Source: Oscillospiraceae bacterium (GTDB lineage: Bacteria; Bacillota; Clostridia; Oscillospirales; Oscillospiraceae). Taken from it: DNA of 37,850 nucleotides. A program made the translations under genes and the position numbers. The notes under the pieces were generated by a model that worked only from the letters and a program-made list of their open reading frames with translations, ran no database searches and had not been told where the DNA came from. The stretch is from assembly GCA_017518445.1 (NCBI GenBank), contig JAFWVB010000152.1:1-37850 (forward strand). The letters run 5' to 3'. This document shows, piece after piece, positions 9,065-17,350 of this stretch (position 1 is its first letter; each line of letters begins with the position of its first letter).

Positions 9065-11950
9065 ATGAAACAGAATGCGAAAAAGCTGCTTTGCGGCATT
9101 CTCGCGCTCGTAATGCTCGCGGGACTTATGCCCGCCGTGAGTTTGCCCGCGCGGGCAGATGATCCTGCCGCGACGCCGCCGCGTACGATTGTCCTCGGTA
9201 CGGCGTCGCTCGCGGTCAAAGCCAACACGGAGGACGCCGCGAAGGTGTACTTCGGTCTGAACGAGAGCAATGCTCACGCCGCGTGGCGCGTCGTCGGATA
9301 TAACGGCGCGGGCGCGGCGAGCAGCAAGGGCGACATGACGCTTCTCGCGGCGGATATCATGGGCACTACTGTGTTCGGCGATACAAACGAATACGCAAGC
9401 AGCTATCTGAAAACAGCGGTGGACGCTCTCGCCGGCAAGCTGGAGAAATGGGAAAAGTCCGCCGTAAAGGCGAAGACGCTTGAGCAAGGCGAATACAGTG
9501 GCAACAACACAACAGGCGTTGCGGGGCAGGTGGTGAAAAACGCTCTCCTGTGGCCGCTCTCCACGGCGGAGGCGGGCAAGGTATCGCTGTATCTGCTCGA
9601 TGATGCTCACCGTGTCCGCTGGCTACGCTCTCCCGGATCCGACAATGACGGTTTGCAGCGGGCAGGCGTCGTGAAAGATGATGGAACCGTTTACGCAATG
9701 GGGGCGGGCTGTAACAGCCGTACTGACGGCGTTTATCCCGCCATGAACATCGACCTTGACAATGTACTCTTCATATCCGCGGCAAACGGCAGCAGGACGG
9801 ATGCCATTCCCAATAGTGCCGCTTTCAACGCCGTCAAAAGCTACGAAAACTACACCACCGGCGGGTGGAAGCTGACGGTGCTCGACCAGGATAGGAAGGA
9901 TTTTACCGCGCTCGCCGTATCGAGAAACGCGGCAGAGTGCGAAATTCAGTACTCCGGCGCGCAAACGGGAGATAACGAGTACCTCTCCGCCGTCATCGTG
10001 GACGATGGGAGCGGCGAGGTCACTCACTACGCGCGCCTGCTCACGCTGGACCAAAATGCCTCATCCTCCGGCACATACACCATCTCCCTTTACGACAATG
10101 AAGCCGGGGATTGCATCGACATGACAGACAAATCGCTGTATGTCTTCAACGAGCATTTAAGCGGCGAATACAAAACCGACTGCGCGAGCGCCCTGATAAA
10201 GATCGGCGAGCCATACGGGCTGTGGGTCGGCGGCGTCCCCGTGACGAGCGAAAACTGCGGCGATGTGCTGGGCGACGGCAAAGTCAGCTACGACCCGATA
10301 AATTACGAGTTGACCTTTGACACCGGCAGCGGCGCAATCGTCGTCGAAAACGCATACCGCTTCGCATTAACAACGGCAGATGCGAGAGCTTTACCACTCC
10401 CCACGGAAACTGAATCTGAATACGACTTGTACAAGGACCATGTGCCGTCCGAGTTTTGGAAGTTAGATCAGGATCCGAACAATTGGGGCACCGTTGGATA
10501 TAACGACGAGGTGTTCGCGCTGACCGCCGGCATCTTCGTCGGCTCCGGGATAGATGAGCTGACGGTAAAGGTAACAGGCGACGGATTACTGGATGTAGAT
10601 AATTCAGAATATAATTTTGGCGTCGGGATCTACGCCCCACTTACGAACCTTGTCTTCGCCTCTGACGATGACACGGAAGCAGCCTTCCGCGGCGACATCG
10701 GCATTTACGCAAAAAGCCTCGGCATTCAAAGCGGCGGGGTCTACGGCAGAGGCTATGGGGACTCCGTCGAATGCTACGGCGTCTGGTCGGAGAATGGAAT
10801 CACCGTCGGCGGCGGCTATCTGCACGGTATGGGCGGTGTCAACAACTACAATCCCGGGATACGCGCCGCGCGTAAAATTGAGGTCTCGTACAAGGGCGTG
10901 CTGGCATTCCCCAATAACGGCATAGCGGTCGGCGACACTACTTATAAAGTAGAGGATATTGAAAGCGCGGTCGAATGGAACGCAAGCACCCACGCGCTGT
11001 TTACCGGCGACTTCGGCTCCTCTGACTATCTGACTGTCGTACACCCCATAGAGCTGAACAGCATAGCGGTCACAAAGGCTCCGAATAAAACCGCCTACAA
11101 GGCAGGGGATAGCTTCAATTCGGAGGGCATGAAGGTCACGGCATACTACAATGCGCGGTACGGTATCGGCAACCATACGCTGGAAAATGATAAAGACACG
11201 TTCGCGGTGGATATTACCGATAAGGTGACCGTCACCGCGTCAGCCCCGCTGAAAGCGTCGGACAAAACCGTCACCGTCAGCTTCACCGACGACCGTGTCA
11301 ATGATACAGAGACCGCCGACGTTACGATAACCGTCACCTCTCCGTACGTGCCGACCGTTCCGGCAGCGCCTGCGGACGATCAGCAGAAGGGCAGACCGTC
11401 CGAGAAATTCAAGGACGTCGATCCGAACGCCTGGTATATCGAATACATCGATTACGTCATTGAAAACGGACTGATGAACGGCGTTTCCGAGGATCTCTTC
11501 GCGCCGAACGCGACGACGACAAGGGCGATGATAGTGACGATACTCTACCGTCTCGAGGGCAGTCCGGATGTCTCCGGCACAAATCCGTTCAAGGATGTGA
11601 AGTCGAGTCAGTGGTACACGAATGCGATAATATGGGCGGCTGAAAACGACATCGTGACCGGCTACGGCGACGGCAAGTTCGGCATAAACGACGACATTAC
11701 GCGCGAGCAGCTTGCGGCGATAATGTACCGTTACGCCAAATACAAGGGCTATGACGTGACCAAAGCGGCGGATCTCAGCGGCTATACAGACGCGTCCGGG
11801 ATCAGCGAATGGGCGCTCGACGCGATGAAATGGGCTGTCGCGGAGGAGCTCATAACCGGACGCACGGCGACGACTCTCGCCCCGAAGGGCAACGCGACAC
11901 GCGCCGAAGCCGCGGCAATCCTCACACGGTTTATCGAAAACATTAAGTAA
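9065..11950 (+). CDS. Exported SLH-domain surface protein with Ig-like domain
   Basis: A 961-residue secreted protein. The start ATG 9065 follows AGAGGGG, and the signal peptide probably ends near ARA-DD (residue about 32). Residues about 35-245 resemble the DUF6273 type, with the typical WLRSPG and a late V-x-P-A-M-N-x-D segment. The middle is beta-rich and Gly-rich. A bacterial Ig-like domain is seen at about 660-755 (VTKAPNKTAYKAGDSF). Three S-layer homology domains fill about 780-961 (FKDVDPNAWY, FKDVKSSQWY, and a degenerate third beginning YTDASG), each with a TRA/TRE element. SLH domains bind pyruvylated secondary cell-wall polymer, so the protein is expected on the outer wall. It is monocistronic, with terminators after it. 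The specific role is unknown. Confidence 0.85.
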   Translation: MKQNAKKLLCGILALVMLAGLMPAVSLPARADDPAATPPRTIVLGTASLAVKANTEDAAKVYFGLNESNAHAAWRVVGYNGAGAASSKGDMTLLAADIMGTTVFGDTNEYASSYLKTAVDALAGKLEKWEKSAVKAKTLEQGEYSGNNTTGVAGQVVKNALLWPLSTAEAGKVSLYLLDDAHRVRWLRSPGSDNDGLQRAGVVKDDGTVYAMGAGCNSRTDGVYPAMNIDLDNVLFISAANGSRTDAIPNSAAFNAVKSYENYTTGGWKLTVLDQDRKDFTALAVSRNAAECEIQYSGAQTGDNEYLSAVIVDDGSGEVTHYARLLTLDQNASSSGTYTISLYDNEAGDCIDMTDKSLYVFNEHLSGEYKTDCASALIKIGEPYGLWVGGVPVTSENCGDVLGDGKVSYDPINYELTFDTGSGAIVVENAYRFALTTADARALPLPTETESEYDLYKDHVPSEFWKLDQDPNNWGTVGYNDEVFALTAGIFVGSGIDELTVKVTGDGLLDVDNSEYNFGVGIYAPLTNLVFASDDDTEAAFRGDIGIYAKSLGIQSGGVYGRGYGDSVECYGVWSENGITVGGGYLHGMGGVNNYNPGIRAARKIEVSYKGVLAFPNNGIAVGDTTYKVEDIESAVEWNASTHALFTGDFGSSDYLTVVHPIELNSIAVTKAPNKTAYKAGDSFNSEGMKVTAYYNARYGIGNHTLENDKDTFAVDITDKVTVTASAPLKASDKTVTVSFTDDRVNDTETADVTITVTSPYVPTVPAAPADDQQKGRPSEKFKDVDPNAWYIEYIDYVIENGLMNGVSEDLFAPNATTTRAMIVTILYRLEGSPDVSGTNPFKDVKSSQWYTNAIIWAAENDIVTGYGDGKFGINDDITREQLAAIMYRYAKYKGYDVTKAADLSGYTDASGISEWALDAMKWAVAEELITGRTATTLAPKGNATRAEAAAILTRFIENIK

Positions 11951-11958
11951 AAATAAAG

Positions 11959-11991
11959 TCAAAACCTCCGCCTTTGCCGGAGGTTTTGACT
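11959..11991 (+). terminator. Terminator hairpin of the SLH gene
   Basis: GTCAAAACCTCCG and CGGAGGTTTTGAC form a perfect 13-bp stem 8 nt past the stop codon. There is no downstream T-run, only TTTT within the 3' arm. Confidence 0.6.
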
Positions 11992-12006
11992 TATAACAAT
12001 GATATG

Positions 12007-12040
12007 AAAAGCGAGGCGGGATACCCGACCTCGCTTTTTT
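12007..12040. terminator. Bidirectional terminator between convergent genes
   Basis: AAAGCGAGG pairs with CCTCGCTTT around a small extra stem (CGGG/CCCG), with T6 on the plus side and TTTT on the minus side. It separates the plus-strand SLH gene from the minus-strand opp operon end. Confidence 0.75.
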
Positions 12041-12070
12041 AATACGCTGTAAATCGCGGTATGTGGCTTT

Positions 12071-12307
12071 TTACGGCTTTGCCATGAGCGCGATGACGAT
12101 GAAAAACACAGCGCCGAAAATCAAAACCACGACGGCGATCGCCGCGAAAATGCCGAGCAGAGCGTACCGCCTCTCCGACGGGGTGAGCGTCTCGCTGCCG
12201 CTTCGTTCCGGCTTTGCGCCGAGACGGGCAAACCACGGCATACCGTCCACATCCATATCGGCAAAGCTCCTGCCGTCATCGTCATACGGTTTTTTATTTC
12301 TGCACAT
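12071..12307 (-). CDS. Small single-span membrane protein after oppF
   Basis: A 78-residue protein. The N-terminal half is hydrophilic with an Asp-rich start; residues about 48-75 form one strong transmembrane helix (LLGIFAAIAVVVLIFGAVFF). It begins 18 nt after the oppF stop codon, so it is probably the last gene of the operon. GGAG sits rather far (about 13 nt) upstream of its ATG. I do not recognise the family; a link to the transporter is only suggested by position. Confidence 0.6.
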   Translation of the reverse strand: MCRNKKPYDDDGRSFADMDVDGMPWFARLGAKPERSGSETLTPSERRYALLGIFAAIAVVVLIFGAVFFIVIALMAKP

Positions 12308-12325
12308 GAGCCATCACCGCTCCTT

Positions 12326-13402
12326 TTATTTTTTGCCGTCCGCCTTTGCTTTTTCCATAGTTTCCTGTGCGGCGGCGTTTTGCTCCGCGTTGTTGTGGAG
12401 ATGGCACGCACAGAAATGTCCGTTTTCGACCTCAATCCATTCGGGCGAGACGTATTTGCAGACCTCCATGCAATTTTGGCATCTCGTGTGGAATTTACAG
12501 CCGCTTGGCGGGTTTGCGGGAGAGGGTATGCTGCCCTCGAGCACGATGCGGTTCATCTTATAGTTCGGGTCGGGCACGGGGATCGCGGAGAACAGCGCCT
12601 GCGTGTACGGATGGAGCGGCTTGTCGAATATTTTGGTCGTCTCCGCGTATTCGACAAGACTGCCGAGGTACATGACGCCGACCGTGTCGGAGATATGCTC
12701 GACAACGGAGAGGTCGTGCGATATGAACAGATAAGTCAGCCCGAACTGATTTTGCAGGTCATTCAATAGGTTTATTATCTGCGCCTGTATAGACACGTCG
12801 AGCGCGGAAACGGGCTCGTCGCAGAGGATAAACTCCGGATTCATGGCGAGCGCGCGGGCGATACAGATCCTCTGACGCTGACCGCCGGAAAATTCGTGCG
12901 GATAGCGGTCTTTGTGGAATTCCTGCAGACCGCATTTTTTCATAATGTCGGAGAGATAATCGTCAAGCTCTGCGTTAGGCACGATGCCGTGCTCACGCAC
13001 GCCCTCTCCGATGATCTCGCGGATCGGGAGGCGGGGGGAGAGACTTGAATACGGGTCTTGGAAGATTATCTGGAGCTTCGGACGCATACGGCGCAGTTTT
13101 TCACGCGAGAGCGCGAAAATATCGACGCCGTCAAACAGCACCTCGCCCGCGGTTTTGTCGTTGAGGCGGAGGATAGTGCGCCCGACGGTGCTCTTTCCGC
13201 AGCCGCTCTCACCGACAAGCCCCATCGTGGTGCCGCGCTTTATACGGAAGCTGACGTCGTCCACTGCCTTGACCGTGCCGACCTGACGCCCGAAAATGCC
13301 GCCCTTTATGGGGAAATATTTTTTAAGATTGTTGACTACAAGGATGTCCTCCGATTTGCCTGCGGCGGGAACACCGGCAGTCGTATTGTACTCAGTTGTC
13401 AT
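12326..13402 (-). CDS. oppF: Oligopeptide ABC transporter ATPase OppF
   Basis: A 358-residue cytoplasmic ATPase driving peptide uptake with OppD. It shows Walker A GESGCGKST, signature SGGQRQR, Walker B FILCDEP, and the H-loop segment LFISHDLSVV. The C-terminal oligopeptide-transporter extension has the typical PSPANPPSGC and several cysteines (CKFHTRC, then CMEVC). Related Dpp/Opp ATPases carry an iron-sulfur cluster in this region, so one is possible here. The ATG at 13402 overlaps the end of oppD by 11 nt, with GGAAGGAG upstream. Confidence 0.93.
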   Translation of the reverse strand: MTTEYNTTAGVPAAGKSEDILVVNNLKKYFPIKGGIFGRQVGTVKAVDDVSFRIKRGTTMGLVGESGCGKSTVGRTILRLNDKTAGEVLFDGVDIFALSREKLRRMRPKLQIIFQDPYSSLSPRLPIREIIGEGVREHGIVPNAELDDYLSDIMKKCGLQEFHKDRYPHEFSGGQRQRICIARALAMNPEFILCDEPVSALDVSIQAQIINLLNDLQNQFGLTYLFISHDLSVVEHISDTVGVMYLGSLVEYAETTKIFDKPLHPYTQALFSAIPVPDPNYKMNRIVLEGSIPSPANPPSGCKFHTRCQNCMEVCKYVSPEWIEVENGHFCACHLHNNAEQNAAAQETMEKAKADGKK

Positions 13403-14549
13403 TGCCGTCGGCTCCTTCCTGTGAGAAGCGGTAGCAGCTCACCTTGTGGGTGTCGGATATGCTGACCTCCGGCGGATAAACTCCGTTGCAGCACTCCATG
13501 CACATATCGCAGCGATCGCGGAAATAGCAGTAGGAGGGCATATTTACGGGGTTCGGCACCTTGCCGGGTATGGAATAAAGCTCATCGACTCTTTTACCGA
13601 CAACGGGTTTTGAATTCATAAGCCCTATCGTGTAGGGATGCGCCGGATTGTAGAAGATGTCCTCGGCGGTACCCTTTTCGATGATCCTGCCGGCGTACAT
13701 GACCACGACATAGTCCGCCATCTCCGCGATGACGCCGAGGTCGTGCGTTATAAACATGATCGAGGAGTTCGTCTTGTCCTTTAACTGGCGCAGAAGGTCG
13801 AGGATCTGCGCCTGTATCGTCACGTCGAGCGCCGTTGTCGGCTCGTCCGCGATTATTATTTTCGGGTTGCAGGCGAGCGCCATCGCGGTTACAACGCGCT
13901 GGCGCATACCGCCGGACAGCTCGTGCGGGTACATACGCGCGACGCCCTCGCTGTTTGCGATGCCGACAAGCTCCAAAAGCTCTATCGTGCGCTTGTGTAT
14001 TTTGTCGGCGCTTTTGTTTTCGGTGTCGTGAAGCTCTATGACCTCGCTTATCTGCTCTTCGATGCGGAAAACGGGGTTTAGAGCCGTCATAGGCTCCTGG
14101 AATATCATGGAGACGTAGTTGCCGCGCAGTTTCTGCATGACCTCATTCGGCGCCTTTGTGACGTCATACGCCTTGTCACCGAGATTGAGGCGGATAGCGC
14201 CGTCCACGATCTGACCCTGGGGGCGCTGCAGGAGCTGCATGAGCGATAGACTCGTCACGCTCTTGCCGCATCCGCTCTCTCCGACGACGCCGACGGTCTT
14301 TCCGACAGGTACTTCGAAGCTCACGCCGTCGACCGCCTTGACAACGCCGGTGTCGGTGTAGAAATATGTGTGCAGATTGTCGAATTCAACGGAGTTCGAG
14401 GCGTCGCGCATCGTCGTGAGATATTCAGATTCCGGCACGTTTTTGCGCTTGCGCTTTTTTTCGTATCCGTTTGTTATTTTGCGGTTCTCTCTTGAAATCC
14501 TGCGGGATTCAGCGGCGGAGAGATAACCGTCGGTATTTTTCTTTGCCAT
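13392..14549 (-). CDS. oppD: Oligopeptide ABC transporter ATPase OppD
   Basis: A 385-residue ABC ATPase partner of OppF. A basic N-terminal extension of about 45 residues precedes the ABC core with Walker A GESGCGKSV, signature LSGGMRQR, Walker B IIIADEP and switch histidine in FITHDLGV. The C-terminal extension again has a cysteine cluster (CYFRDRC, then CMECC), typical of the peptide/nickel importers. The start ATG follows GGAGGGAGAG and lies 13 nt after the oppC stop. Its many cysteines are compatible with a 4Fe-4S site as in related DppD proteins; that is inference. Confidence 0.93.
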   Translation of the reverse strand: MAKKNTDGYLSAAESRRISRENRKITNGYEKKRKRKNVPESEYLTTMRDASNSVEFDNLHTYFYTDTGVVKAVDGVSFEVPVGKTVGVVGESGCGKSVTSLSLMQLLQRPQGQIVDGAIRLNLGDKAYDVTKAPNEVMQKLRGNYVSMIFQEPMTALNPVFRIEEQISEVIELHDTENKSADKIHKRTIELLELVGIANSEGVARMYPHELSGGMRQRVVTAMALACNPKIIIADEPTTALDVTIQAQILDLLRQLKDKTNSSIMFITHDLGVIAEMADYVVVMYAGRIIEKGTAEDIFYNPAHPYTIGLMNSKPVVGKRVDELYSIPGKVPNPVNMPSYCYFRDRCDMCMECCNGVYPPEVSISDTHKVSCYRFSQEGADGNDN

Positions 14550-14562
14550 TCTCTCTCCCTCC

Positions 14563-16164
14563 TCAGCGTTTCATCTTCGGGTCGAAGGCGTCGCGCAGAC
14601 CGTCTCCGATAAGGTTGAAGGCGAGAACAGTCAGCAATATCAAAAGCCCCGCCGGGATCCATATAAACCAGAAGTTTGTCAAAACGTATGTGTTGTTAAC
14701 GTCGTTTATGATGTTGCCCCACGACGCAAACGGGAATTTTACGCCGAGACCGAGGAAGCTAAGCGTCGCCTCGGTGATGATCGTGGAGCCGATACCCATC
14801 GACACGGAGACTATCATCTGCGGAATGACATTGGGAACAAGGTGCTTGAAGATGCGGCGGGAGACGTTTATTCCGCCCGCCTCCGTCGCAACCATGAACT
14901 CCTGCTCGCGAAGCGAGAGTATCTGACCGCGAATGAGACGCGCCATGCTCGGCCAGCCGAGGAAGCCGAGAATGAGCATTAGATAGATCATTCGGAGCTT
15001 TGGCGGGACGCTCAGGGCATCCATCGCGGCGCCGAGGATTATGATTATCGGCAGCGACGGTATGCAGTAGAATATATCCACGATACGCATGATGAGGTTA
15101 TCGACCCATTTGCCGAAGTATCCGGCAACGCCGCCCATTATCATGCCGAGAACGGATGCTATAAGCTCTACTATAAAGCCGATGAGCAGCGATACGCGGC
15201 CGCCGTACATGAGGCGCGTCAGCATATCCATTCCGTTTCGGTCGGTGCCGAGCCAGTGCTTTCTGTTCGGGGAGGCATAGGTGTCGTATGTCCGCGTCTC
15301 GGTGGCTTTCATAACGCTCCACGTCTTGACGTCGGCTCTGTAATTTATTTTATATTCGCTTTCAGTGCCGTCCGCATCGGTGAATTTGAAGGCGTCGTGA
15401 CCCTCCTCGAGAGATACGATGAGCTGTTCCTTGAAATCGCGTGACAGGAACACATCCGACATTATCGGATTTACGACATAGCGGCTTATGAATGCTATCT
15501 CGTCTCCGCCGGAGGTCAAAACGCCGTTTTCGTCCAGCTCGTAGGATACGCCATCAACGGTGAAAGACGCGTCTCCGTTGGCACTTGCCTTGAGCGCCGA
15601 AAGCCTGAGGTCAAAGGAGATGTTCTGCCCCTCGACACTTGAGGCGACGACGTCCTTGAACGCGATGCCGAGAGTTGTGCCTGCGGCGTCCGTTATGCGG
15701 TACAGATCCTCGCCCTCGGTCACGATCTTATACTCGACGCCGAGGAACTCAAATGAGTCCTTATTCTGCTGGAGCGCGAGGACTGTGTATGCCTGCGCGG
15801 CGGAGTCAAAGCTCTGCCCGTCGGCGGTTTCAAAGCGCAGCTCGTCGTTTTTGACGACGCCCGCGTATTCCTTGTTCTGATATTCGGTGCGGTAGAAAAG
15901 CTGATCCTCGGCGTAGGGCATTATAAGCCCGCCGACGAACGAGAACAGGAACATAAACGAGAGTATCACAAGTCCCAAAACCGCTATGCGGTTGCGGAAA
16001 AACCGCTTTGCTACCATCGCGCCGGGCGATAATACCTTGACGCGGCGATCGTCGTTTAGCGAATATTCCTCGCCGCCGTCCGGCGTATTTTCAAGCTCAG
16101 CGGACGGAGGTGCGTTTTTAAGCTCGTACTGCTGATTGAAGGGCTGATTTCTGTTGTCTTTCAT
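14563..16164 (-). CDS. oppC: Oligopeptide ABC transporter permease OppC with large extracytoplasmic insert
   Basis: A 533-residue permease, against about 300 for usual OppC. TM1 lies at about 58-82. A block of about 215 residues (85-300), rich in acidic and beta-strand-like sequence, follows before the canonical HWLGTDRNGMDML and the five remaining helices. The EAA loop is seen as EAGGINVSRRIFKHLVPN. By topology the insert is outside the membrane, where it could contact the OppA receptor. The ATG follows GAGGAGGG. The long form is unusual compared with the model protein, but the frame is open and clean, so it is not an assembly artefact. Confidence 0.9.
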   Translation of the reverse strand: MKDNRNQPFNQQYELKNAPPSAELENTPDGGEEYSLNDDRRVKVLSPGAMVAKRFFRNRIAVLGLVILSFMFLFSFVGGLIMPYAEDQLFYRTEYQNKEYAGVVKNDELRFETADGQSFDSAAQAYTVLALQQNKDSFEFLGVEYKIVTEGEDLYRITDAAGTTLGIAFKDVVASSVEGQNISFDLRLSALKASANGDASFTVDGVSYELDENGVLTSGGDEIAFISRYVVNPIMSDVFLSRDFKEQLIVSLEEGHDAFKFTDADGTESEYKINYRADVKTWSVMKATETRTYDTYASPNRKHWLGTDRNGMDMLTRLMYGGRVSLLIGFIVELIASVLGMIMGGVAGYFGKWVDNLIMRIVDIFYCIPSLPIIIILGAAMDALSVPPKLRMIYLMLILGFLGWPSMARLIRGQILSLREQEFMVATEAGGINVSRRIFKHLVPNVIPQMIVSVSMGIGSTIITEATLSFLGLGVKFPFASWGNIINDVNNTYVLTNFWFIWIPAGLLILLTVLAFNLIGDGLRDAFDPKMKR

Positions 16165-16182
16165 TTCCGTTGCCCTCCTCTG

Positions 16183-17169
16183 TTATGATAAGCGCACGCG
16201 CGGGTCGACCACGGCGTACAGTATATCCGAAATCAGTGTTCCGAGCAGGGTCATAATGGAAATGAACGTCAGATAGAACATTGAAAACGGTATGTCGCCC
16301 GAGACCATCGCCTGATACGAGGTATAGCCGATGCCGGGGATAGAATAAAGCGTCTCGGTTATGAGCGCGCCGGAAAACAGCCCCGGAAGGCTTCCGCCGA
16401 CAATGGTGACGAGCGGGATAAGAGTGTTGCGGAACGCATGGCGGTAAACGACCTTGCGCTCGCTCACGCCCTTGGCGCGCGCCGTGCGGATATAGTCGGC
16501 GTTGAGCACCTCGAGCATATTCGTTCTCGTGTAACGCATCAGCGAGCCTATGGATATTATCGTTATAGTCAGTATCGGCAGAACGAGGTGGTGCGCCTTG
16601 TCCAAAAACTGCCCCCACGCCGAAAGCTGCGCGAAATTTCTGCCGGTGAGTCCGAAAAGGTCAAACCAGCCGAGCTTTACGGAGAAGATGAGCTTCAAAA
16701 GCGACGCCAAAAAGAACGTCGGCAGAGATATGCCCGCGAGCGCGATTATCGAGATCGTGTAGTCCGTGCGGGAATACTGCTTTGTCGCGGCGATTATGCC
16801 GAGCGGGATAGCGATTATAAGCTCTAAAAACATTGCCGCCGCGCCCATCGCAAAGCTGAGCCATATAGTGTCGCGGAATTTATCAATGACAGGCACGGTG
16901 AAAAACCAGCTGTCTCCGAAATTGAGGCTGAAAAACTGTCCGAGCCATACAAAATAGCCCGCGATTATGCCCTTGTCCATGTTGTATGTAGCCGTAAGCT
17001 GCTCCATCCACTCCTCAAAGCTCTTGGAGTTGGGCTGCATGGATTTTGAGTGGGCGATAGACTCGATGTACGACGTCGGCAGACACCGCATGATCGTATA
17101 TATTATCAGCATCACGAAGAATAGTATTATTACAGCGTAGAATATACGCTTGATTATGTACTTGTACAA
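16183..17169 (-). CDS. oppB: Oligopeptide ABC transporter permease OppB
   Basis: A 328-residue inner-membrane permease with six predicted helices. The start is TTG at 17167-17169, because GGAGGT lies 7 nt upstream and the product then begins with the family-typical YKYIIKRIFY. The conserved EAA loop is visible as ARAKGVSERKVVYRHAFRNT. It pairs with OppC to form the channel. It lies 181 nt after oppA, a gap holding two stem-loops, and 18 nt before oppC. Confidence 0.93.
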   Translation of the reverse strand: MYKYIIKRIFYAVIILFFVMLIIYTIMRCLPTSYIESIAHSKSMQPNSKSFEEWMEQLTATYNMDKGIIAGYFVWLGQFFSLNFGDSWFFTVPVIDKFRDTIWLSFAMGAAAMFLELIIAIPLGIIAATKQYSRTDYTISIIALAGISLPTFFLASLLKLIFSVKLGWFDLFGLTGRNFAQLSAWGQFLDKAHHLVLPILTITIISIGSLMRYTRTNMLEVLNADYIRTARAKGVSERKVVYRHAFRNTLIPLVTIVGGSLPGLFSGALITETLYSIPGIGYTSYQAMVSGDIPFSMFYLTFISIMTLLGTLISDILYAVVDPRVRLS

Positions 17170-17220
17170 AATCAGGACCTCCGTTCTTTGATATGCGCAT
17201 CGGCATGAAACCGTTCCATA

Positions 17221-17277
17221 CCGCCGCATGGCAAGCGGCGACCGCCCTTCGGAGAGCGCCGTTTGCTATATGGCGGT
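17221..17277 (-). repeat. Long imperfect stem-loop between oppA and oppB
   Basis: Arms of about 20 nt (CCGCCGCATGGCAAGCGGCG and its partner ending at about 17277) match at roughly 15 positions; the loop carries CCCTTCGGAG. It lies in the transcript leader of oppB, about 50 nt before its start. Confidence 0.5.
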
Positions 17278-17287
17278 GCGGATATTG

Positions 17288-17316
17288 CCCTGCGGCTCGT
17301 TTTGAGCCGCAGGGCA
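17288..17316 (-). terminator. Intercistronic hairpin after oppA
   Basis: GCCCTGCGGCTC and GAGCCGCAGGGC form a perfect 12-bp stem with a short loop, without a T-run. It lies 35 nt past the oppA stop. Such stems often protect the receptor mRNA and allow only part of the transcripts to continue, giving more receptor than permease. Confidence 0.65.
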
Positions 17317-17350
17317 TAGCTTGCTGTTGATCGATTGATTTTTAATCGGA

